Assembly (NCBI GenBank): GCA_005408345.1
Contig: SEMN01000273.1
Span: 434,001 to 498,000, forward strand
DNA from: Macquaria australasica
Lineage: Eukaryota > Chordata > Actinopteri > Centrarchiformes > Percichthyidae
DNA: 64,000 bases
Direction: 5' to 3'
Shown here: piece by piece, positions 35,061 to 50,200 of the stretch
How the letters are laid out: every line of letters begins with the position of its first letter
Position numbering within the stretch: the stretch's first letter is position 1
Position numbers and translations under genes: made by a program
Notes under the pieces: generated by a model
Database searches by the model: none
The model's input: the letters and a program-made list of their open reading frames with translations, nothing else
Told to the model about the DNA's origin: nothing

Positions 35061-38000
35061 TACGTTACATATTATTTTGCCTAGGATGTCTAGAATTGGT
35101 AAAAGACAGCATGCTGCTCTAAAAGAACAAGGACACACAGCAACAAAACACCTAAAATATGGCCCATCTGCGGTACCAATCATACTTATGCCACCTCTCC
35201 GCAAAAAAAAAAAACGACAGCCAGTTAAAAACTGCTAGAATATGCGCCATCTACTGGCAAGAAAAATAAGACTGCCTGCAGTTTTGACACTTGTGCCATC
35301 TCCTGGCAATGTGTTACTAATGCAGTTCTTTTGTTTTAGTTGCTATTTTGTAGGCGTGTGTATGTGTTTGAGGTTTTTATACAAATTTTAAACTGTCAAA
35401 CTGTAAGTTTTGTTAAATGGAGTATATATTCTGCTAAAAACTGGGAAGTGTAAAGAGTTTACACTGATCTGACTGCATGTCCTCTGTCCTGTAGGACTGT
35501 CTTCCTGGTTTCTACCAACGTAGCATGATTAAGTTCAGGCTTTGATGCCGAATATTTAAACGTGTATGATTGAAATCATTTACATATCCGTTGGTACAGT
35601 TGGAAAAATTGTTCCATCTGAAGAAGTGTATTTATAAGGGGCAGATATAGTCCAAAAGCAGACATGAATAGCGAAAGCAATTCTGTAAACTACACTGTGT
35701 GACTGAATAGGTGAATGTTTATATGTACGGTGTATGGCCCGCGCCCACTAATACAGCCCTTGGACTCACTTCTCTGATGTTCAAGTGCCTGAAAATGCTT
35801 AATGTTATTCCCAGTTCATGCATTTTTACAAAGGGGAAAATAATTACAAAAGTTTGCTGCGACAAGCTGAACTGTATTTTTCTGTGAGTATTGGACCAAT
35901 GATGATGGCATTTTTTAAATTATCCCTGGATATCTTTTATAGAAAACCTGATTTTACCTGGTTAAAACTGTATAATATTCATTATTTCAGAGAAAGAATA
36001 TCTTACCCTATGGCCAAGAGCCATAATAATTTTTTATGTGTTGTAATTAGCAGCATAAAAATGTATTTTCTATGTTCAATGTCAAGAGCCTTGAACAGAG
36101 CAGAAACAAGAAGCAATGCCCAGTACAACATGTTAAATAATACTTTGAGTCCTTCAACAATATAGTGAATTAATGTCTGACATACTGAGTTATGTGTTTG
36201 TGTCAGCCTTTTCATAGGTTTGACAGAGACTTACGCCATCACACCCTGAGGTGGCAGCTGCCAAAATGTCTCATTGCATGACATGAAATGTTCTGATTGA
36301 GAAAGAGAGTTGAGGATATTGTTCCTAATGATGTGGTGGTGCTGCTGCTGCTTGTGGGGAGGGGATGAGCAGAGATGTGGTGTACTCCAGGGGCCATGAT
36401 GATCCCCCTCCTTCCACCTCAAAATACAGAACATGCAAACGCAAGCACAAGTCACCACAAACCCAGTTGGCACGCATGTCCAAGAGGACCTTACGTTCTC
36501 TTCTGAAATATCTGCCCTATCCCATGTCTGTCCTGCTCTTTCTCCAACTCTCCTTTCCAACAAACTCTAAGCTCATGTTGTAACTCAGGCTGATGTAAGA
36601 CAGGCATGGTAGATGATTAACCAGGCAACTTTGTGTCACCACATAGTTGTACCCCATGCCAGTGCTTAATTTTGACATGAGGACAATAGGCAAGAGATTA
36701 CAGTGCACACATGCTGCACCTGGAACCACGTTGGTAGAACAGGACCCAAACACACCTAAACACTGCCCTGTTGCCACACTCAGAATGGCTTTGTGCATGG
36801 GGTGTGTTTGCAAACTGAAGAATAAGAATATACTTGTGTGTGTGCCTCTCTCTGTGGAGCATACAAATACTTTTAGTATGATGGGTGTGGCGACAAATGG
36901 TAATCTATCCAGAACCAGTTGCTAGAATGTTCCCAAGTTTATTGGTTAGTGAATGCAGCCATAATGTCTGTAGGGTGAAACACAGTATAGAGTAAAATTG
37001 AATTCTCTAATGTAATCTTCTTAATTCAGATTTAGGCTTTGGGCAATGGAGTGTTGAGTGGTGTCCATTAACAGTTTTTATTAGTTATTCTGTCTTAAGT
37101 ACATGTACATAGAATCATTTCGATTGGAAACTGCAGGAACGTTCACAAGAGCATTCAAAGAAAATGATAGCAGCTGTGTTTCCAATTTTGTGCAGGCCTT
37201 TAAAAGTTTACAGTGGCTGCAATTCACCAACACTAAGGGTAGTTTCAGTTACACGGCCAAGCTTTTTCAGTTTTGGTGTGGTCTTTACCATGACCTTTCA
37301 AAAAATCATTCTAATCCAGTATAATGGGAATAAAAGAAGCTGTAACAATTGAAAACAAGTCACACAGTACAGTGTGTTGCAAAAGACTTAACCAGTCTCC
37401 ACCCCGAAAACCCACGCGCTTAGCATCCACTGCTTGGAAATGAGACTGAATGAGGTGCCTATTACTGAGTCATAACCATGGGTAAAATATAGGTTAATAC
37501 AACCAGATGGGTCAACAGTACAGTCAATATGAGTCATCTGAGGTGAGACAGAAAATGCACGGAATAGGAAAAGATGCTAAAATGTGTGTATACATCCTAC
37601 TGCAATAATGCCAGTTACTCTCTATTATTATTATATTAAATATTCTTCTTTCTCAGGAGCTGGGCCAGTAGCCAAAATCTTTACATTCTTTGTGACAATA
37701 TCTGGAGGATGACCAATAGATAACACCACTGAGACACTTAACCAAGCTGATCATTATTTCACTGAAACACGAGTCATTTGTGTGACTGTGGCCAAGTGTC
37801 ACTGATAGTGTGTCAGTGATAGCATGCCGCTGCAGTGATCTGGCCTCTGCTGTACTGTGTGCAATGCTAGGGCTTGAAGCCACAAGGGTGACTCAAGTAT
37901 GTGTGTTTGCATGTGGATAACTGCATGCCTGTGTGTTTCAAGAAATGAATGAACACATGTAGTATATTCATACTGATGACACAGTACAGACTGACCTATA

Positions 38001-41000
38001 AGTCAAGTGCCATCTGACTTCTAGACTTTGTGGTTACAGTATTATGTGTATAATCTTTAGATCTTAAAACTCAAACTTACAAAAGGGCTTAATTGCACAA
38101 TAAATACATTAGAGTCTTTTTCCTCCTCATCTTATCTGACTTTGGAGACTTGATATAAAAATGTTAGCACTGACTGCAAACTTTAAGCCAAGGCTAGACT
38201 TTGAGCAGAGGGATTAACACACTGGTTTGGTTATTGTGGCATTTTCTGGGGGTGATAATTGTAATTGCATTAATACTGCTTCAGTGACAGTGTTGCAGGG
38301 TGTTTTTGTCCTACTGCACCGTTAATGAGACTATTCCGGTCATTTGAACCACTGTAGCCGCCTTACAACTATTTAGGTCCAATGGGACGTTGGGCCAAAA
38401 TAACCGTAACATAAAGGCATTTGCTGAAATTACAAATCATTTGGCTCATGAGAAAAATGACATTTTTCATGATGATTTGTCTCAGAATTGAGGACAAACC
38501 ATCCAGGGCTACTACTGTATATCAGACATGGATTTCAACATGCATGCACTCTCCTTATTGGTCAATGCTATGTGAGAAGAGAAGGATATTGTTCCTTTAG
38601 CTTGAAAATGTTCTTCATTTGAATGTGCTATTCTAAAATAATTTGCATTTATGTATTTAAAATCAGCCTTTATCAACCAACTGCATAAACTGCAGCACAT
38701 ATTTGGAACATTTCAGAGGTGTAGCTGAACGAAGCTGCAATAACATCAGCTTGGTATTTATTACTATGGCCAGGTCACAATGGCAGATTCACTGTGACCT
38801 TTACTGCTTGCGTTAACACACAACTGTAATCTGTGACACCACGTGGAAGCTATAAAAGACTAAATATCTCACATACAGTATCCTCCTTATAGTTAGCCCT
38901 AGCAGGTTGATTAAGTATCTCAATAGTCTTGCCAACACATTTACTGGTTAAAATCGTGATACTGCAAAATACATTTGTTTAAAAATAACAGATGCAGGGC
39001 TCCGTGCTTACATTTAGTTTTAGGGGTCCATACGGAAATTTAGGGGCACCATTTTTTTTTTTTAAGAAATAAAATTAATGCATCTCTTTTTTCTTTTTAC
39101 ATAAAAAAACGCAGTATGCACAAGAAAAAGGGGCAAACTGACTTAACTAAAAGAGCTACCCAAGGGACAGGGAAGCATTGTGCTTCACTAATGCATCCCT
39201 TTTCACACAGCATATGGCCTGCTAATTCTTCTGAGGCTTTGAAATTAGGGTTGGGGTTTGATTAGCATTTTATCCAATCTGAATCCAGTACTGAATCCGC
39301 TTATGGAATCTGAATCAATTGAAATCCCTTATTGAATCTATTTATATTTAGCATTCATATTTGGACGGTAACTAAAATGATAAATAACTAAAACTCAAAA
39401 GATTCAGTTGAAGTTTGTTGGCTGAGAAGGCAGCCTTATTCATATCCACAACATGCAGCTACAATCTGAAAATGAAATAAAACTTAATTTATCCTGAAAC
39501 ACAAATTGTGCCAAAGATGCTCAGTATACATTATTATCATTACAAAGTAAAGTGTGCCAAAAGTTGGGTGAGCATACCTGTGACTCCTGAAGTATCACTC
39601 TGTTGGTTAAGTGGGAACTACAAAACCACTCCTCCACTTGTGATTGTACAGTGATGTTACAGAGTGATTCTTTTTTACTTTATAAAACATCTTTGGTCAA
39701 GGACAGAGAGCACACAAACCTGACGACAGCAAAATTTAGTTTTGGCTAAAATTGAGAAGCTGCTATTTGAATATTCTGTCCATCGATCTTTGCTAATAAG
39801 AAAGAGCAAAGAGTTTCAGTAACAGATTTGTTAGCATCAGGGCTTGGCGAATCTGACAGAACTCACTGGAATCACTCACACCACTAAAATCAAACAATTT
39901 CTCACATTCACACATACTAATTTTCACTTGAAATGTGAGGATGGATGGATGGAAAATTTGATGTTTGATATTGTACCATATCTATTTGAGAATACAATTG
40001 ATCTGGTTCACTTGTTCTCTGCTACTTTGAGACTATTAGCTATGATGTCTTCATTATAGCTGTTGTACATAGCTTTGGAGAAATGAAAAGGAAGTAGGAG
40101 AAGGAACACTTGGGCAGAAAAAGTCAGATTCTTCTTTATTGTGGGGCTTTTTGAAGTCATTGGTAAGCCAAGGGTAAGCAAAGGCCAGGGCTCACAAATG
40201 AGCACAGACAGGCAACATATAGGGACACAATTTCACCCTGAAGCCACTAATGTGTTAATAAAAAGCCTACAGAAGGCAGAATAAGGCATGCAGAAGGACA
40301 AGGACTTGATAGTTTAATGAATGCTGAACAAGGTCAGGGTTGAAGTGACAAAAACAAACAAAGGATTAGGAAGAAGAACATTTGGAGGTGTTACAGAAAA
40401 ACAACATATAGATAGTGTACAACTTGATACAGAGCGAGGGCGGAAAGTAGGCCAGATAGAAGTAATTCCATGGAGGCGTGGAGAAGTGTGGGGGGACAGA
40501 GGAAGAAGGGGGAGTGGGGGTCTCTGAGACTGTAATGCTGGAAACCTCTGATGCTCAGCTGGGGGTATAAGCAGGTGGGTGGGAATCTTCCTTCAGATTT
40601 CCTTTCTGAGTTGGGTGGTTATGGGGGGGAGGGTTGGGGTGAGTGGTTGTGGATCGCAGATTTGCCAAGGGAGACAGGAGGTGGGCATGACCATTGGTAT
40701 CAGGGTCATATTGGGGTCACTGGAGCATTAGGGAGTGGATTTTAGCTCCGTGTTCTCTAACCACCCCTCCTTAGGCTGTGATTTCCCTTTAATTCCCCTA
40801 TACTCCACAGAGGATGCTGAGGTGCTCCCTTTCATCTCCTTAAATAATCTTTTGCCATTTACTTCCACACTGAAAAAGGAGGTGACGGAAGCTTCCAATG
40901 TTACATGTCTTCTGAAAGGCATCATCATTTCCTCATATAGAAGATGAGTGCTTTATTTATATGCACTCATGGGGAGTAAAGAACATCAGTAAAAGTGTTG

Positions 41001-44000
41001 TTTTTTTTTAAACAGGCAGGCAGAAATGGAACCACTTCTTAAATAAAGAGTAGATAATAAGCTGTGTTGGTCTAAATTAAAGGGTAAGAAATGCTACGCT
41101 GGCAGCATATACATTATGTTGCCAGTATATGCACAAAACACACTGAGACAACATAAAAAAAAAAAAAACAATGAAATGAAAAAAGAATGATCAAATGAAA
41201 ACAAATGGCCTCAAGTGCCATCTCCATTGAGATGAGACATACTGAATAAATATGTTCCCTGATTGCACGTCTGCCATGACATCATGAGGCAAGAGATGAC
41301 TCAGTTACAGCGGGGAATATGTTGTTTATCATGTGCAAACAATTATCAATTCACCAGCGTCAGAGACATTCTGTGGCATTAGTCACTGCATGCGGTCCCA
41401 CACCTAGTTATGATATGATACAGCAAGACTTAATAGGCCAAATGTGTGTCATCATCAACGGGATGTGAGTGCACTAAGGTGTCTATGATGAATTATCACC
41501 TGTGATGAGGATTACTAGCTTCGTATGGCAGCGCTGTATAAAAGAAAATTACAATGGGAAATGGAAAAACATGGAGGAGAAAGGAAAAAGCAGGCGAGAA
41601 GATAAGAGCTGTCATAAAGCAAAGAGAAAGTGAAAGGAATACAAGGTCAAGGAGCTCACATTTTCTGTTGTTGCTAACCACCTCATCATGCGCAGAGGCT
41701 CTGGTGCCACTAGTCATGTGTCACAATAAGGAATGATGGAGAACGCCTGATTCCTCCACCTGGGGGCATGACCTTTCTGACAACCCATCTGTCAATGTAG
41801 TACCAGGGTAGTTGCTGCAAGTGATGGGTCAGTGGATGGAAGTGCACTGACGGAGGTGAGGATATGTGACACACAAAGCAATTGCCATCTGTATCCAAAC
41901 AAATAACCAAAGCCTCTGACCTCATCACATTTACACTTCTGGCTTTATTACATGCCTTGAAAGCAAACTCTTCAATAAAATTAATAAAATCAACATGACA
42001 CATGATTTATCTGAATATAAAGTTAATTCAGAGGCCCTGCACCTGCACAGGTGTTTTCAGCTATTCATCTTAATTGGACGTCTGCTCAGGTTGAAATCAG
42101 GTGGATAATATGTATTAACAACACCAATCTTTCACTTCCATTGAAGCATACAGCACTGACAAATTCAAGAATGTGCTTTTGGTGTGAGGTCTGGCCTGTT
42201 CAAGCAGATTTGAAATGCAATGTCCAACCAATAGCCCTTTGTCATGACGGACATTCTGACTTGATAGCAGAAAATGCAGAGGTGTAACAAATAACGTCAC
42301 TCAAATATGGCAATTTTCCATTTGCATGTGCTATCAGGACATTCCAGTATAGGCTACAGGCAAGTATGTGCATCCTTGCATGCGTGTGTGAGAATAAACA
42401 AAACAAGGACCCACTCATAAAAACATTACTCCATAACACTACTAGTGGTCAAAAACTCCACATGGTACCTGCAAGCAAGCATGCACAATACCAGGGCCCT
42501 GAATAATGGCACACCAAAATGGAATGCAGCCATTAGTAATGTAGTTAGTTACACCTGTGTTTAGGAAGTCAAAATGCTTGAGGTGACCTGCACTTCAGGA
42601 GGTATTGCATATCTTTATTTCCATATCTGCAGGGTGAATGAAAATAAGCAGCAGAGTAGGATGGATGCTGCATGGCAGGCATAATGGGTAACAATAAAGT
42701 TGCAAGTAAAGTTTTATGAAAAGGCGAATCATTTTCTACTAGTGGAATGCTGTTGTTCCACTAGCTACAAACTAGCTACAGTCCTGCCTGATTTCCCTGC
42801 CTAAGGTACCCTGCCCTGGCAGGTGCAACAAAACAGGAGAGTGAGGGAGATGTGTATCAAGCACAGCCTGCACATGCCAACACAGTCTTCACACTTCTTG
42901 TTTATATGGCATAAGTGATATGCTGCTGTATTTTAGTATTATGTGTTCTGCCCTGTTTGTTTAGTGCTCTGATTCATTGTGTATATGTTTCAAATGTGAC
43001 CTATCAAGGGTGTGCAAATGTCAAATAGCTTTAAGTTAAATCTGGTTCAATACATCAAATTACAACATTTATGTTTAATATTACACAAGGTCCTTTACAA
43101 ATTAAAATAAACAGGTAAAAAAAACTCTTGGTTTGTTTGCCTTTAGATGTTGCCACACCCCCTTCTCTGAAACTAAAAACAAGGTGAGCCAGCAGCAGGG
43201 TGCCACTGCAGTGTAACAATAATGGTTATGTCATAACCCAAAGATCAAGTTCAAATATTTACATTGGGTTCTCTGGGTGTTTCAGGGTGTGGGCATCACT
43301 AACCACAAATTGATATTTACAAGAATGTGGATAAAGTACTTTCTGGTTTCCATGTGCTTTCTACTTTTAGGATTTAGACGAAGGTTCAGCCGTCTACATG
43401 CTCAGTCATATCTATTCCAGGTGATTTGCTGGAGTAATTCTGTACAGAGGTTTACAATGATGACTTTTGTACACAATGCCAATCAGTATAATTGATTAGT
43501 ACAGCGTGGTTTATTCCATGCTTTTACAGCAACACGAGATCGGGACTGAAACCTTATTTAGACTTGTATCTGAAATTAACTAGAAACCACTTGTCACTAT
43601 ACAGTAACCAGGACATTTCCAGAGAACTGAAACTTCCAGAGAACTAAACTTTTCTCTCATAATGTTTTCTTAGGCCAAGTCCCAATGTCCACCCTACAGA
43701 CTTTCATTTGCGTCATCTCTGTGACTATTTAAAGTACCTCAGTGCAGGAGCTTGCAAGTGTTAAAAACACTGTATGGGCACTGGGACAGCACTTTGTTAA
43801 ATGCAAGGTTCATATTTCATAAATGCTTAAATAAAAGTGTTTTTTGATCATTTTCTGAATATAATAATACCCTATAGCATTGGTATTGTAATGTAAAGTC
43901 ATCATAATGATGCATTCATTCTGAAGAAGAAACAGTGCTTCCTGACATGTACATGTCAACTTTTTCAGAATGCGGCTGCAAATCTCCTGCTCACTCAGGT

Positions 44001-44206
44001 GCATTCCTCATGAATAATTAACTAATTGACTTTTAATTAATCTCAATTAATTAACATGATTAGTTAACAAAACATTTGGGCATTTCATTTGATCTAATAA
44101 TGGCAGTTTTGAAGGTCACAGATCCCTCTTCATCATAAATGTCAGTTGAGACAGGGATCTTCTTGCTTTTGGGTGACCCAATTAAGTTGGGGCCCTGGTA
44201 ATTTCT

Positions 44207-44225
44207 CACACACACACACACACAC
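44207..44225. repeat. (CA)n microsatellite, ~9 units
   Basis: Short CA run within the 26.9-kb intron. Confidence 0.9.
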
Positions 44226-47200
44226 CCCTCACAGGGACATTAAAGCCAAGTATTTTGCAAATCTTTGAGGATCACTGATTGAAATATCTTATTTTCCTAA
44301 CTAATACTTTATCAGTCATGTTTTCTGTTGTACAGGAAGCACTACATTTGCAGCTGCAATTTGAATGAAATGCTTTCACTACGACAGGTGCTTTTCAGAG
44401 AGGCATTAGAGATCAGTGGAATGCACTAATGATTAAAAACATTATACTGTGTGCATGTGTGACATTTACCCTCAAACATTATTTGTTTACACGCTAGCAC
44501 ACAGGTGTTCTTTGATTTCAGTACTATGGACGCCATATGACTGTGCTGTACTTTCTTTGTGATAGTCTGAAACGAGTAAGATGAAAGCATGTTACTATTA
44601 ACAGGACCAACTTCATCCATAATCTCTTTAACTTTCTCATTGTCTGACATTTTCTCAGAAGGCTGAAGGCTGTGGAGTAACAGATGTTAAACCACCTGGC
44701 AGTAATCACAGCAGGGCTCTAAAATCCATAGAGCTTGTGAACAGGACAAATCCGATACAAAGTTCTGGACCTCCAACAAGGTGGCTCAATTAACTACAAT
44801 TGCAGACTTCAATCAATAAACCACAGGTACATCCAGTCTCAGTGCCCTGTTTTCTAATTATAGCTAACACACTTTAGATTGTGGGTACTACAAGGTGAAC
44901 TTCAAGATGCCACCTTTTCATAAAATGGAACAAATCAGCAAAGACTTAGTTTGTAAGGACAAATTCTGCACTTGTAGAAATAGTTGAAAACTCATCTTGA
45001 TGTCAATGGAGCATCTTTTGTGGCTTCTAAACTGTGTGTGGGACTACCGACTGGGGAATTGGTAAAAAGCTTCAATTGTGTATCTTACCTAATGATGCAA
45101 GACTGTGTTAAAAGGAACTCTTCTTAGTTTTGTATGGAATAGAGTGCTGCGCAATTGAGTACTAAAACCTGGAAATGAAATAGCATTTTTGCACTTCTGG
45201 TTCCCTCGTCTTAAAGTCAATGGGGTTTCTGAATGGGTTTTTGGTTAGATGCCTGAAATAAGCTCTGTGGTTAACACAAGCTTAAGAGATATTCACATTT
45301 TGTTCTACAACACAAAATATGTCAGTAACTCGTGAATTTTGAAGCTTCTACCGTGGTGCAGTTGGTTTATAGCTTCATGTTAGCTTTCTGGCGATTGCAT
45401 TTACACTTTAAAAATCATAAAAGTGGTGTTCATTTGTGAAGATTTTCTTGCTGAACAAAACGTGTAAGTATCATAAACATTTGTTTGCCTCAAAGCTTAT
45501 TTACTGCAATAATCCAAAATCCAATGGAAAATCTCCATTGGCTTTTTGCAGAGAGAACCAGGGCGATGCTAACTTCCAGGATGGCCTATAAAAATATGTC
45601 ATCCCTGCAGAACTCTATATGGGTAACAATTATAGCTTATTATTATTAGCTATATTATTATAGCTTAGCTAACCCCCTGATAATTAATATGCACTGTCCT
45701 TTTTTACATAAAACAAACAAAAATCCACTGACTTAAAAAAAAATATTCATGATACTTTAACCTGGTTGATTTGGCGATACCTGTGGTTATTGGTGATAAC
45801 AGGAGTTAGTCAGTTCGAACCTCAGCGACAAATACATTGCGTTTCCCGTTACTGCTTTGCAATAAAAGCCACTCCACGCCTGTTGAATGGTTTGATTATT
45901 ATCTAGCAGCAGTAGGAAATGCTCAGTTTGGATCAGCATTAATGTAGCTCTGATGCAGCTGTAGGAGAGTGAACAGTTAAAGTGAAGCTGATATCAATGA
46001 GAAAATGTTACAAAAAGGAACGCTGGATTACATGTACGCATCATTTCCTGTGAATCCCATGTGCGTGTGAAGGTAATTGAATCCCGCGTGGGAATGACGG
46101 ATGCCGTCACTAAAAATAAGAGAATGAAAGACTGATTATATTGAATGGCTATTGCCGAAAAAATGATGACAATGAAGTATCAAAAACAGGGTTTTAGTAA
46201 TCTTTAACAATGAATTCCCAATGGATGGATATTGTATTTATCATTTTAGTTAATCTAAATATTAATCTAAATAAAAAATGAACATTTGATGGTGTCTACA
46301 CATTTCTTTTCATTAGCCTAAATCAGAGGGGCCCTTCGTCTTCTCACCCTGAAATCAACAAGGACTGATGTAACACTTACATTAGATAATAACCCACAAC
46401 CCACTGACCCACTGTATCCTTCTCTTTTGCAACGGTATCCAACCTCTTGCAACAGAAGAGTTTCAGTTTACTGTGTCAGCAAACTCAGGAGAGGGGTGTG
46501 CATTTCCTGCCATCAGTTTGGACTCAGCCATCAAAAAGCAGATATTATCCATATTTGGTATCTGGTACTGATTGGAAACAAGCCATTGGAAAAAAACAAC
46601 AACTAATGACACAATCAGTAATCACAATTTTGCTATAGTTATAACAAAGATACAAAGATAAAATAATATCTTGAGAATAAAAATTTATATTTTAACACTT
46701 TCTTATTTCTGTTTTAGAGCTGTTACGCCTGACATTTAAATTCATCTTCAAGAGCATACCAAGCTATAATACATCTACCATTTGAAAGCCACATAATTGT
46801 TTATCTGCGTGGAAGCATTGGCTGGCCTTTTCAGATTTCAGTGGTACACTGCATTAGTGAAGCCCAAACTGGCAATTACTTGACGATGTCTTTTGGGCAA
46901 CTTGCTTTCCTACTAAATGCCATGTCTCAGATAGACATGGCAGATAGGCCATCATTCAGCAACAGGACTTTCAAAAAGCATTATGAACACAAAATGAACA
47001 CATCTTGATATGCTTTGGTTTACCCTGAATTTATTCAAAACATAGCTGAAGATTGGCTTTGCATTTTCAGTACTGGAAGTAGCAAATGTTAATTTCAAAT
47101 GAGACATTAAACCATACAGCAGGGTCATGTCAAAGAGAGTCCTATGACAGTGCAGATACCACTGTCTGTGGCAAATGTGGCTTCACACCCCACCACAAGT

Positions 47201-50200
47201 ATTTGCAATAAGAGGGCAGCAACCCGTTTAAATCTAAAGCAATACTGATCACTTTTACTGTATCATATTCATTCTTAAAAAAAAGAGATTTTTGAGGACA
47301 TTTATATTTTCATATTCAAATGAAAATTGTTCAACCCCATACTGCAATTAACAATATAATCATGGACCTTTTTCACATAATTTAAAAATGGGACTCTTTT
47401 TTTGTAGCATCCCAAACAGCTTTAGCAGAACAGTAAACATTTCCTAAACCTTTATGACACCTCAGAGACTAAATTATTTTCTTTGTGTCATCAGTGAGCA
47501 AACAGGAGAACAGCTACAGCAGGAAAAGCACCACATTTTTGCATAGCACCAGTAGGCTGTGCATAAAAAGGGATGAGACAGAAGAGGCAGCGCTGAGGCA
47601 AGGAGCAGAACACTCTGGGCATTATGGGAGTAACCTGCAATTATTTTATAGCTCTTAAGATTCCTGAGCTCTTAGTCAGTGTTTACCGTGCAAGGGCACG
47701 GCAAGGCCACAAATTACAACCACTTGCTTTGGCACCAAATGCTCAACAGTCACGCACAGGCCCGAGCTTTCTCCCCAAGTAGCAGACAGTCCGAGAATAG
47801 AAAGACAAAAGGTAATGGATGGAAGGTGGCCATTAGGTAATTTTTTAGTTTTTCCTTTTGCCATGTCATCACCAGAATTGGTAACACTATAGTATTTTTA
47901 GACTGCATAATCCAGTAACAGCTAATTCTATTCAATTCACTCAACTGAGTGACAACAACTCTTTTAATCTGATGTGAAGCCATGTGGTAAAAACCACAAC
48001 CAGCAGGTCAAACCAACAGAAAAATAAGGCAGTCAAAGTGCACAACAGACACAAGTGCCATTGAATTCTCTGCTCTGTCATGACACAATAAATCACAATG
48101 GACAGTATAGACAGCACGGCCAATTGTTATGGCCATTTGAATCACAGCCTTAATGGATCTTCAATGATGGGTATTGTTGTGTGTTCATGCGTGCGTGTGG
48201 CCACGGTGTTGTTTTCCAGGTCTGTGCAGAAAATTGTGAAAGACTCATCATGTGACGCATGATGGGCTATCTTCAGCCACGACTTCTCCAAAAGCTCAAC
48301 TGCCGCAGGAGGGGGGGGGGACTGGACAGAAAACCGCAACAACGAAAGCCTGGGTCATGAGGGGTTGAGAAAGGAGCAACAATTATGTGGCAACCGGAAA
48401 AGGTAAGGTAACCGCAGCTGCTGCAAACCGATGAGGTTTTTGGCTTATCTCTTGGAAAGCTGTGGTAGCCACCATGTCCTCATAAAAAAAAGGGACAAAA
48501 TTTGGACAAACATACAAACAAGCATGAAGGAATACGCAGAAGGTGCTTCGTTGCCAGTGGTGATTCAGTGGTGTAGGCCGTCACATAAGTGGCTTTGTGT
48601 CACTCTCCAGCTCCCTTAATCTGGGTTTTGTGAAGAGGAGGTGTTGAGTTAAAGTCTTTTTAAAGGAGTAGTCAGGTGCTCAGATTGATAAGACTGGGAA
48701 TCATGGCACTATATATGCTACTCTGAAGGATTTTACTGTGTTTTTTTTTTTTTTTACTGTCTCCCATGCTTTAATGTGATATGGGCACATACTGTAGATG
48801 TCATGTACAAGTTCTATTAATTCTGTGGCTGAATTTTACTTGACAGCTTTAAACAAGTTATAGCAACTTCAGGTTAATGCAACGGACTGTCACTCATATA
48901 AAAGTCAGAGGGTGAAGCATAATTGTTGAAAGTCCTGTATTGGGACAACATATTACAAATTAGGGGGATTTTCTGTCTTTGCCAAGAGCTTTGATTGAAA
49001 GCAATAATATTTGTTGTGAAAGAATAAACATGAAAAACAGTGGAATTACCTGACATATCCCAATTTACCCTTAAATCAAATTCCGAGAGAACTGGATGCG
49101 TTCCAAGATAACGAAAAGACAGATAAATCGCTAATGAAAATAATCATTAGTTGCAGCTCTAGCTCATACCAGGTGTGCATTCATGAACGGCACAAAAATA
49201 ATCTGATCCGACTTTATTTGACCTAATGGCTCAAACTGTGATACTACAAATAATTATTTTTGTGTGTGTGTGTGATGCTCGTTATTTCTACTTCAAGTTT
49301 TTACAGCTGTTTATTTTGTAATGGTTCTTTTTGGACCCAATTGTCATGTGACCTGCTATTCTAACCGCAATTCTTCACACCATAATCGCCACAAATCCCA
49401 ACGCTGTGTCTGGAGGCTTGGTCAAGTGCCTGGTACCTTAATGCATGTCACCTTAATTTTGACACCTAAATTACTTATTCCTTTCTGTCCAGAAATGTAT
49501 GAACCAACTGAGTACATATATTGGCTGTTTTAATGTCGCAATAAGCAAGTGAAATTACTTCTATTCCTTAGGTTTTCTAGCAAAACAGGCAATGTGCACA
49601 CTCTGCTTCACAAAAACTGTGACATAACTAATACAATAAATTAACTTTTTTCAGTGCATGAATTCGAATTTGAGTGCAATGTTATGAGATTCATAAATCT
49701 TAAAAGAAGAATATATTTTTTCCATATCAGTTTAATGAGTTTATTACTTGGCCATGACTGACTGCTGTTAACGTTCTTGATCTGTTTGAACCTCACTTTG
49801 GAGACACACAATATCAGCCAACGAAAACATACATAGAGGTGAAGAGTGGGATGGTAAAATCAATTGATTTTTGAAACAACACCTACTTAATCAGCCCCCT
49901 GAATTAATCAAAAGCTGACCTCACACTACACAGTGATGCTTCTGATTTGATCCCTTCATAACCCATTTAACACTAAAACAGTAAGGAAACTCAAACAGGC
50001 TATAAGTTATGGGGATGTTTTTCTTTTTTTAGTGATGGTGTCAAAACTGGAGTTATGCAGAGAAACATCACTGTGTAAAGAGGCAGCAGCTTTGAGAAGA
50101 GGTTAATCATTCAAATTACATTTTAATCTCAGTATTGTTGCAAACCCTAGAGCAATTTAGCAATGTAAACAACATGGGTGCTGTTAGGGCTGAACAATCA

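Noticed and set aside
38996..39070. CAGGGCTCCGTGC followed by TTTAGGGGCACC, like a hAT terminus
   Set aside because: No inverted partner and no 8-bp duplication found within the following 1.5 kb.
45815..45830. B-box-like GTTCGAACCTC, possible tRNA or SINE
   Set aside because: No A-box at the proper distance and no cloverleaf arms could be drawn.
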